A DNA stretch of 7,177 nucleotides from JAAYBY01 sp964654125 (GTDB lineage: Bacteria; Bacillota; Clostridia; Saccharofermentanales; UBA5734): contig CAZZGG010000123.1 in assembly GCA_964654125.1 (NCBI GenBank), positions 1-7,177 on the forward strand, written 5' to 3'. A program made the translations under genes and the position numbers. The notes below the pieces were generated by a model, which was given only the letters and a program-made list of their open reading frames with translations, searched no databases and was not told the DNA's origin. This document shows positions 1 through 4,631 of the stretch, one piece after another (the stretch's first letter is position 1; each line of letters begins with the position of its first letter).

Positions 1-32
1 GGCTCGGCCAGAAAATGCTTCGTTTTGTCGCT

Positions 33-293
33 TCAACAACAACTTGATTTTAGGGTCCATTTATTGCCATGAAAATCTATGTTAATAATATTCATAATAT
101 TCATGGCAGTTTTAGGAGTGATTGCATTGAAAGCGATTTTATTGCCAAATTTATCAGCAAGTGATTGCTGCGCATCTTCACCATATTTTGATAGCAGAAT
201 TAATGCACGATCTCCTTTTTGCTGGAAGTCATGAAATTCAGTGTCTTCTAATGGCGTTTCATATATATATTTTATTAATTCTTCTATAGTCAT
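33..293 (-). CDS. Small hypothetical protein, 86 aa, unknown function
   Basis: I do not recognise this protein. It reads as 86 residues from an ATG at 293-291 to a TGA at 35-33. The start is supported by an AAGGAG ribosome site (309-304 on the minus strand) 10 nt upstream, which is the main reason to call it real. The N-terminal two thirds look helical and charged (IEELIKYIYE, ALILLSKYGEDAQQSLADKF). The C-terminus is odd: an MNI-MNI-INI run encoded partly by a 9-bp tandem duplication (AATATTCAT at 87-95 and 96-104 on the plus strand), then a tail ending in two cysteines. No signal peptide, membrane segment or catalytic motif is seen. It is transcribed away from the partition operon and may be the last gene of a neighbouring module or a host gene; the C-terminal tail could reflect truncation. 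Confidence 0.55.
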   Translation of the reverse strand: MTIEELIKYIYETPLEDTEFHDFQQKGDRALILLSKYGEDAQQSLADKFGNKIAFNAITPKTAMNIMNIINIDFHGNKWTLKSSCC

Positions 294-453
294 TGATGAG
301 TTTCTCCTTGTCTAGTAATTATTAATCTTGCTTAAATCTCATATTCAAATATGTCCCTCATGTGATAGTTGGTTTATCGTTCCGTTCGATCCACTTAACA
401 ATTCGTTAACACCTTTTCATTTTTTCATCCAGAGTAGCTGCGCGAACTGGGCA

Positions 454-481
454 TTGTTGCTCTAATTATTTTTCATATAAT
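454..481 (+). promoter_or_regulatory. Candidate sigma-A promoter for parA-parB
   Basis: TATAAT at 476-481 is a perfect -10 box. TTGTTG at 454-459 lies 16 bp upstream as a half-matching -35 box. Transcription would start near 488 and leave a leader of about 200 nt before the parA ATG. An alternative -35, TTGACA at 481-486, has only a weak -10-like ATTAAC (505-510) at 18 bp. The -10 box is embedded in the inverted repeat 476-500, as expected for an autoregulated promoter. Confidence 0.35.
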
Positions 482-500
482 TGACATTTTTTCAATTATA
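476..500. repeat. Perfect 9-bp inverted repeat, candidate operator
   Basis: TATAATTGA (476-484) and TCAATTATA (492-500) are exact reverse complements separated by 7 nt. The left arm is the proposed -10 box of the parA promoter, and the repeat spans the expected transcription start. ParA or ParB proteins often repress their own operon at such sites, so an operator is plausible; the role is inferred from position only. Confidence 0.45.
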
Positions 501-533
501 ACAAATTAACCTGATGACAAATTAAACAAATTA
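501..533. repeat. Three ACAAATTA direct repeats
   Basis: The octamer ACAAATTA occurs at 501-508, 517-524 and 526-533, directly after the inverted repeat at 476-500. The flanking 9-mer AATTATAAC also occurs twice (494-502, 529-537). Such clusters can be protein-binding sites (partition-site or operator half-sites), but short AT-rich words recur easily in AT-rich DNA. Confidence 0.35.
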
Positions 534-688
534 TAACCAGTAGCAGATAATTCATTTGCTTTATTTTCTTACGTCTAAAACTATTCAACTGCGTACTTGT
601 TAAATCTAACTATATCATTATCACGAGTTTATTAAGAATAAAATATCTTATCTGCAAATCAGAATATTTGAGTGTTATGGAGGTCTTC

Positions 689-1510
689 ATGAAAGCAACA
701 ACTATCGCTATCAGCAATCAAAAAGGAGGTGTCGGCAAGACCACAAGCTGCACCAACCTCGGTATAGGCCTGGCCAGCCACAGCAAAAAGGTTCTACTCA
801 TCGACAGCGACCCGCAAGGTAGTCTAACAATCAGCCTGGGCCAGCACAATCCCGACCAGATTAGAACAACATTAGCAGGTCTGCTCAGCAGCGCTATAAG
901 TGAACTAGAATTAAATCTGGAGCCGTACATCCTGCAACATCCTGAGAGAGTTAATTTTATCCCTGCCAATATTGAGCTTGCCGGTATGGAAGCTTCTCTT
1001 TTCACTGTCATGAACAGGGAAAAAATTCTGCAACAGTTACTTGAGCAACTAAAACCACTGTATGACTACATCCTGATCGACTGCATGCCATCCTTGGGTA
1101 TGTTGACCATCAACGCCCTGGCTGCCGCAGATAGTGTCATCATCCCGGTCCAAGCCCAGTACCTCTCCGCCAAAGGGCTGGAACAGTTACTCCAGACAAT
1201 CAACAAGGTAAAGCGCCAGATCAATCCTCGACTCAAAATAGACGGCATTTTACTCACTATGGTGGACGGGCGGACTAATAACGCAAAAGAAATAAGCAAA
1301 CTGATCCATCAGACGTATGGCTCAAAAATTAAAATCTTTGAAACCGTAATCCCTCATTCCGTCCGAGCGGCAGAGGCCGCAAACCAGGGTAAAAGCATCT
1401 TTACCCATGACCCAACCGGAAAGGTGGCCAAAGCTTATGAAAATTTAACCAAGGAGGTGCTTGAACTTGAAAGACAGCGACAAAAAGCCAAAGCTGACAT
1501 CGTACGATGA
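689..1510 (+). CDS. parA: ParA-family partition ATPase, 273 aa
   Basis: This is a Walker-type ATPase that would partition the element by forming ATP-dependent dimers on the nucleoid and responding to ParB. The deviant Walker A motif KGGVGKTT is at residues 12-19, the second nucleotide-binding motif DSDPQG at 39-44, and Walker B (YILID) at about 127-131, followed by the family-typical PSLGMLTINAL stretch. The length fits the short ParA class without an N-terminal DNA-binding domain. I start it at ATG 689 because GGAGG (679-683) lies 5 nt upstream and MKATTIAISNQKGG is a normal ParA beginning. In-frame TTG 668 and ATG 677 are further upstream; the first precedes the ribosome site and the second overlaps it. 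The 3' end overlaps parB by 44 bp, and parB's ribosome site lies inside parA, indicating coupled translation. Confidence 0.93.
   Translation: MKATTIAISNQKGGVGKTTSCTNLGIGLASHSKKVLLIDSDPQGSLTISLGQHNPDQIRTTLAGLLSSAISELELNLEPYILQHPERVNFIPANIELAGMEASLFTVMNREKILQQLLEQLKPLYDYILIDCMPSLGMLTINALAAADSVIIPVQAQYLSAKGLEQLLQTINKVKRQINPRLKIDGILLTMVDGRTNNAKEISKLIHQTYGSKIKIFETVIPHSVRAAEAANQGKSIFTHDPTGKVAKAYENLTKEVLELERQRQKAKADIVR
1451..1457 (+). promoter_or_regulatory. Ribosome binding site deciding the parB start
   Basis: AAGGAGG lies inside the parA 3' end. It is 3 nt from TTG 1461 but 9 nt from TTG 1467; the second spacing is workable and the first is too short, so TTG 1467 is preferred. Confidence 0.7.
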
Positions 1511-2393
1511 TCTTTTCCTTTCAAGTGAAGAAAGAATTGAAGTTGACCTGGAAAAGATAAAAGAAATCCCTTTAAATGAACTAAAACCCTTCAAAAATCA
1601 TCCCTTTAAAGTCTTTGACGATGAAGCTATGCAGGAAACGGCAGCCAGTATAAGAAAATATGGTGTGCTGATTCCAGCAATTGCCCGGCTGCAGGCAGAC
1701 GGCTCTTATGAACTAATTGCCGGCCACCGGCGCAAGAGAGCCAGCGAGCTAGCCGGCAAAGATACCATGCCTGTTATCATCAGGGAACTTGACGATGATG
1801 AGGCCACGATCATCATGGTTGACAGCAATATCCAACGGGAAAACATCCTGCCTAGCGAACGTGCTTTTGCTTACAAACTGAAGCTAGAGGCCATAAAACG
1901 CAAGTCTGGCCGACCAAGTATAAATTCCCGACAAGTTGTCGGTAATTTTGAAAGCGCTGATATAATCGGTAAAGACAGCGGGGAAAGCGGTCGTCAAGTC
2001 CAACGTTATATCCGCCTAACAGAGCTCATTCCTGACCTATTGGACATAGTTGACGACAGGAAAATAGCCTTCAATCCTGCTGTTGAAATATCTTTTTTAA
2101 GCAAAGCAGAGCAGTTTGATTTATTGGAGGTCATGGATATGGAACAGGCCACACCCTCCCTCTCACAGGCCCAGCGGCTGAAAAAGTTCAGCCAGGAAGG
2201 CAAACTGAACACTGATGTAATGGCTGCCATCATGTCAGAAGAAAAAGGAGCGGATCTGCATAAGGTCACCCTTTCCGGCCAGAAACTAAAAAAATACTTC
2301 CCGCGCAGTTACACTCCCCACCAGATGGAGGAGACTATCATCAGCCTTTTGGAAAGCTGGGCCAAGCGGCGCGAACGCAGCCAGGAAAGATAA
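1467..2393 (+). CDS. parB: ParB/RepB/Spo0J-family partition protein, 308 aa
   Basis: This is the DNA-binding partner of ParA, which loads at a parS-like site and stimulates the ParA ATPase. The N-terminal ParB/sulfiredoxin-like domain covers about residues 33-126, with the nucleotide-binding box GHRRKRA at 86-92 (GERR in many ParBs) and a DSNIQREN motif at 119-126. A helix-turn-helix region follows at about 160-185 (ESGRQVQRYIRL), then a linker and a basic C-terminal region. The leader LTSYDDLF (10-17) is, from memory, typical of ParB from Tn1549-like elements. Translation starts at TTG 1467 with AAGGAGG 9 nt upstream; there is no ATG near the expected N-terminus. The gene overlaps parA by 44 bp in another frame and is followed by a terminator at 2416-2439. 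Confidence 0.92.
   Translation: MKDSDKKPKLTSYDDLFLSSEERIEVDLEKIKEIPLNELKPFKNHPFKVFDDEAMQETAASIRKYGVLIPAIARLQADGSYELIAGHRRKRASELAGKDTMPVIIRELDDDEATIIMVDSNIQRENILPSERAFAYKLKLEAIKRKSGRPSINSRQVVGNFESADIIGKDSGESGRQVQRYIRLTELIPDLLDIVDDRKIAFNPAVEISFLSKAEQFDLLEVMDMEQATPSLSQAQRLKKFSQEGKLNTDVMAAIMSEEKGADLHKVTLSGQKLKKYFPRSYTPHQMEETIISLLESWAKRRERSQER
1498..1509. repeat. Perfect 12-bp palindrome at the parA/parB junction
   Basis: CATCGTACGATG is its own reverse complement and runs into the parA stop codon inside the parB overlap. It could be a ParB or regulator site, but the bases are also constrained by the parB codons for TSYDD, so chance is a fair explanation. Confidence 0.3.
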
Positions 2394-2415
2394 ATCAATC
2401 TGGCTTATCTGGTTC

Positions 2416-2439
2416 AGCGTCCCTATCGGGCGCTTTTTT
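2416..2439 (+). terminator. Intrinsic terminator after parB
   Basis: AGCG-T-CCC (2416-2423) can pair with GGGCGCT (2428-2434) around the loop TATC, leaving one bulged T at 2420. A run of six T (2434-2439) follows. The position 22 bp after the parB stop and just before the next ribosome site fits the end of the parAB transcript, possibly with some read-through into the rep gene. Confidence 0.7.
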
Positions 2440-2444
2440 ATTGG

Positions 2445-2451
2445 AAGGAGG
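2445..2451 (+). promoter_or_regulatory. Ribosome binding site pointing to an ATT start
   Basis: AAGGAGG is a near-perfect ribosome site. Seven nt downstream lies ATT 2459, in frame with the rep-like protein. No ATG, GTG or TTG in that frame lies at a usable distance: TTG 2441 precedes the site, and GTG 2474 and ATG 2501 would delete conserved residues. Confidence 0.65.
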
Positions 2452-2458
2452 ATGCCCT

Positions 2459-3316
2459 ATTGCTGTATTCCGAGTGGAAAAGACAAGCAACTACACCGTC
2501 ATGGCCAACCACCATCTGCGTAATAATACCTTGCGGCTCAAGGCCAAGGGCCTGCTTTCCCTGATGCTGTCGCTGCCAGATAACTGGGACTACACCTTAA
2601 AAGGCCTGGCCAGACTCTGTGCTGACGGCATTGATGCTATTAGTGAAACTGTCAAAGAATTGGAGCGGGCTGGCTACGTGAAAAGAGAAAGGATCCGCAA
2701 TAGCAAAGGTCATTTAAAAGAAATCATCTATAACATCTACGAGACACCAAGGATAGCAACACCATCTGATCAGCTTGGCCCAGATCCAGCGAAACCTGTT
2801 TTGGCAAAACCAGAACGGGGAAATCCAGTTCTGGTAAAACCAGTATTGGTAAACCCCACACAATTAAATACTAAGAAAGAAAATACTAAAAAACAAAATA
2901 CTGTTGATGCAAATATCAATCCATCAAGTATCAATCACCCAGATCAGATGCGATTAGATCCGTTTGAGGTCAGGCAACAGATTAAAACCAATATCGAATA
3001 TGACTTTTTGCTAGTCCGTCAGAAAAAAGAGTTGCTTGATGAAATCCTTGAGCTGATTGTGGAAACAATTACCTGTGGCAAAGAATCATTTCTTATAGCA
3101 GGCACTGAGCTACCAGCCGATCTTGTCACTGCAAGGTTCTCTTCTCTACGCCAGGAACATATTGAGTATGTGCTGGAGTGCATAGCCAATAACAGTACAA
3201 AAATTAGGAATATCAAGAACTATCTATTGACCTCCCTTTACAATGCACCAGCCACTATCAACAGCTATTATGCCGCCCTGGTCAATCACGAATTAAACAA
3301 TCCGTCACGTTTTTAA
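2459..3316 (+). CDS. Replication-initiator-like protein, winged helix plus DUF6017, 285 aa
   Basis: This matches, from memory, the helix-turn-helix/DUF6017 proteins (often named replication initiator protein A) carried by Tn1549-type elements and related plasmids. The likely role is binding element DNA to start replication of the plasmid or excised circle; that role is inferred. Residues about 12-90 form a winged-helix domain (NHHLRN, LKAKGLLSLMLSLP, ELERAGYVKRERI). Residues about 112-160 are a low-complexity linker of pentapeptide repeats. Residues about 170-278 are the conserved C-terminal domain, ending NIKNYLLTSLYNAPATINSYY. Family members usually begin MAVFRVEK. Here AVFRVEK is preceded by ATT (2459) with AAGGAGG 7 nt upstream, so an ATT start is the best reading. 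A longer frame from TTG 2441 would translate through the ribosome site and add EGGCP, which does not look native. Confidence 0.85.
   Translation: MAVFRVEKTSNYTVMANHHLRNNTLRLKAKGLLSLMLSLPDNWDYTLKGLARLCADGIDAISETVKELERAGYVKRERIRNSKGHLKEIIYNIYETPRIATPSDQLGPDPAKPVLAKPERGNPVLVKPVLVNPTQLNTKKENTKKQNTVDANINPSSINHPDQMRLDPFEVRQQIKTNIEYDFLLVRQKKELLDEILELIVETITCGKESFLIAGTELPADLVTARFSSLRQEHIEYVLECIANNSTKIRNIKNYLLTSLYNAPATINSYYAALVNHELNNPSRF
2792..2943 (+). repeat. 15-bp periodic repeats in the rep-gene linker
   Basis: Five tandem 15-bp units at 2792-2866 encode KPVLA, KPERG, NPVLV, KPVLV and NPTQL; the DNA units share an AAACCAG...TTGGTA pattern. Directly after come two and a half 15-bp units at 2867-2902 (AATACTAAGAAAGAA type) encoding NTKKE, NTKKQ and NT. 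The 8-mer TATCAATC then recurs exactly 15 bp apart (2914-2921, 2929-2936), encoding INPSS and INHPD. The linker is therefore built of pentads at both protein and DNA level. It may be only a flexible spacer, but in RepA_N plasmids the origin iterons lie inside the rep gene, so these could be initiator-binding iterons. Confidence 0.6.
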
Positions 3317-3355
3317 AGCCAAAATCACAAGTTATATACAAAAGGAGCTACCAAG

Positions 3356-3709
3356 ATGAAAAGACCACTTGCCTACATCACCGCTGCCTGGGGCAGCGAT
3401 GATAAGAAAAACACCAGCCTAGCAGCCAGCTACTGTCGCAAGATCTACGATGCAGGCTTCAGCCCGATCTGCCCTATCCTGCACCTTCCTTTATTCCTTG
3501 ATGCCAGTATTCCCCAAGAGCACAAGGACGGAATTGATATCTGTACAGACCTCTTGCGCCGCTCCAGTGTGCTGGTCGTCTGTGGTGAAAGGATCAACGA
3601 AAGCATGAGGACAGATATTGCCGTCGCGAATCGATACCGCATTACCGCCACCACCTTGGATGGCATCCTGACTGTGCGCAGGTATGGTCAGAAAACAAAA
3701 GGAAGATAA
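3356..3709 (+). CDS. DUF7768/DUF4406-like protein, 117 aa (deoxyribosyltransferase-like fold)
   Basis: I recognise a small conserved protein that recurs next to the rep and transfer genes of clostridial conjugative elements. Its features are YITAAWGSDD (7-16), a SYCRKIYDAGFSPICPI stretch (25-41), LPLFLD, then RRSSVLVVCGERI (68-80) and SMRTDIAVANRYRI (83-96). This resembles the nucleoside 2-deoxyribosyltransferase superfamily: a first strand with an aromatic residue, a helix, a second strand, and an acidic residue (D87) where the enzymes carry the catalytic glutamate. Enzyme activity is unproven and the role in the element unknown; acting on nucleotides or protecting incoming DNA are guesses. 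ATG 3356 has AAAGGAG 8 nt upstream. Its stop codon TAA (3707-3709) overlaps the ribosome site of the next gene, so the two are co-translated. Confidence 0.82.
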   Translation: MKRPLAYITAAWGSDDKKNTSLAASYCRKIYDAGFSPICPILHLPLFLDASIPQEHKDGIDICTDLLRRSSVLVVCGERINESMRTDIAVANRYRITATTLDGILTVRRYGQKTKGR

Positions 3710-3720
3710 GGAGAGAATTC

Positions 3721-4122
3721 ATGGACGCATTATTGATCGAACCTGGTAAACATCCGTTACTGATCGACATTAAAAATAGTCTGAAAATCCTGCAAGAAAG
3801 AGTCGGTGGCCACATAGAGGTTGTTTATCCATTTGAGGACCCTGTCGGCTTAGTCTGTAATGAGTCAGGCAAGCTGCTCGGCCTACCGCTTAACCGCGCT
3901 TTAGGTGACTATGACATTATTGCTGGCACATTCCTGATTGTTGGCCTGGACGAGAGTGATTTTTGTTCGCTGACTCCTGATTTGATTGAAAAATACCACC
4001 AGAAGTTTTATTTGCCAGAACAATTCTTGCGCTTAGGGCAGGATATTGTGTCCATACCATTCAGAGCTGAGGAAAACCTTTCTGGCCCAGCTAATAAGAG
4101 AAAATACGAACCCGAAAGATAA
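3721..4122 (+). CDS. DUF3846 domain protein, 133 aa
   Basis: The protein fits the DUF3846 family: an N-terminal strand ALLIEPGKHP (3-12), then LQERVGGHIEVVYPF (24-38), VGLVCNESGKLLGLPLNRAL (42-61) and YDIIAGTFLIVG (64-75). The C-terminal half is variable (PEQFLRLGQDIVSIPF and a basic tail). It has no signal peptide or membrane segment, so it should be cytosolic. The biochemical function is unknown; the family is common on conjugative elements and phages of Bacillota, often near anti-restriction genes, but that is only context. ATG 3721 is preceded by AAGGAG (3708-3713) with 7 nt spacing; the site overlaps the upstream stop codon. The pcfB gene follows after 23 bp. Confidence 0.85.
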   Translation: MDALLIEPGKHPLLIDIKNSLKILQERVGGHIEVVYPFEDPVGLVCNESGKLLGLPLNRALGDYDIIAGTFLIVGLDESDFCSLTPDLIEKYHQKFYLPEQFLRLGQDIVSIPFRAEENLSGPANKRKYEPER

Positions 4123-4145
4123 ATAATGGAAGGAGGGTCCCTATC

Positions 4146-4631
4146 ATGCAGGAAGACATTCAAAACAGGGCTGTAGCCTTGGTGATCAGTACCAGCCGCC
4201 TCACTGGCCGGACCCTGCAGTATGTGCTGCGCCAGTTGGCTCACGAGCTGGAGAAAAGAAAACAGAATAAACAGCCTGAGCTGCCACCCCAAGGCAAGCA
4301 AAGCCTTAAGGAGTTGATTGGCCAGGGTGCCGGGGCCACTAACATTGAGGTTAATGATAGCAATATCAAGGCTTTTGAGCGTGTGGCCAGAAAGTATGGT
4401 ATTGATTACGCATTGAGAAAAGATAAGACTGCCAAAAGACCGCGCTGGCTGGTCTTTTTTAAAGCCAGAGATGCTGACGCTCTGACTGCCGCCTTTAATG
4501 AGTTCAGCGCCAAAGTAATGCAGCCTGATAAAAAACCATCTTTACTGAAACAACTGGCAGCCTTTAAGGAAAAAACCAGAGCCAAAGGTATTGATCTGGA
4601 GCAAAAGAAAGAACAGGAACTAACCAGATGA
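4146..4631 (+). CDS. pcfB: PcfB family (DUF3801) conjugation protein, 161 aa
   Basis: This is a PcfB/DUF3801 protein, found directly before the coupling ATPase in Tn1549-like elements and pCF10-type plasmids. Its exact function is not settled; gene linkage suggests it works with the VirD4 coupling protein or the DNA-processing complex. Visible features are an N-terminal helical segment VALVISTSRLTGRTLQYVLR (10-29), a charged linker, and the conserved core SLKELIGQGAGATNIEV to RVARKYGIDYALRKD. WLVFFKARDADALTAAFNEF and a strongly basic, helical C-terminal tail follow, consistent with contact to nucleic acid. ATG 4146 has AAGGAGGG 8 nt upstream. The stop overlaps the next start as ATGA (4628-4631), so virD4 is translationally coupled. 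Confidence 0.9.
   Translation: MQEDIQNRAVALVISTSRLTGRTLQYVLRQLAHELEKRKQNKQPELPPQGKQSLKELIGQGAGATNIEVNDSNIKAFERVARKYGIDYALRKDKTAKRPRWLVFFKARDADALTAAFNEFSAKVMQPDKKPSLLKQLAAFKEKTRAKGIDLEQKKEQELTR

Larger units (their letters stand above)
294..688. other. AT-rich divergent intergenic region before parA
   Basis: About 395 bp without a credible gene, clearly more AT-rich than the flanking coding DNA, between the divergent small gene and parA. It contains a candidate plus-strand promoter (454-481), a perfect 9-bp inverted repeat (476-500), three ACAAATTA octamers (501-533), two copies of CATTTTTTCA (418-427 and 485-494), AATTATAAC at 494-502 and 529-537, and a short inverted repeat TTAAC/GTTAA (395-399 and 405-409). 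An imperfect inverted repeat AAATAT/ATATTT (641-646 and 664-669) lies just before the parA ribosome site. For the minus-strand gene only a weak promoter can be proposed (TTGAAT at 348-343, -10-like TTAATA at 325-320). I infer that this region controls parA-parB and may hold the ParB binding site; the sequence alone does not prove it. Confidence 0.5.

Noticed and set aside
1..32. Element end or attachment site at the left edge
   Set aside because: Too little sequence is visible, and no terminal repeat, integrase gene or tRNA end is present to support it.
668..688. Upstream TTG 668 and ATG 677 as parA starts
   Set aside because: They precede or overlap the GGAGG at 679-683 and add residues not typical of ParA; ATG 689 fits the ribosome site and the family N-terminus.
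718..1299. Minus-strand reading frames opposite parA
   Set aside because: They lie opposite well-conserved ParA motifs and encode no recognisable protein.
2441..2458. TTG 2441 as start of the rep-like gene
   Set aside because: It would place the AAGGAGG ribosome site inside the coding sequence and add EGGCP before the conserved AVFRVEK.
2792..2943. CRISPR array
   Set aside because: The repeats are 15-bp, contiguous, in frame and without spacers, so they are coding or iteron-like repeats.
4008..4301. Minus-strand reading frame across the DUF3846/pcfB junction
   Set aside because: It covers the strong plus-strand pcfB ribosome site and start; no family resemblance.
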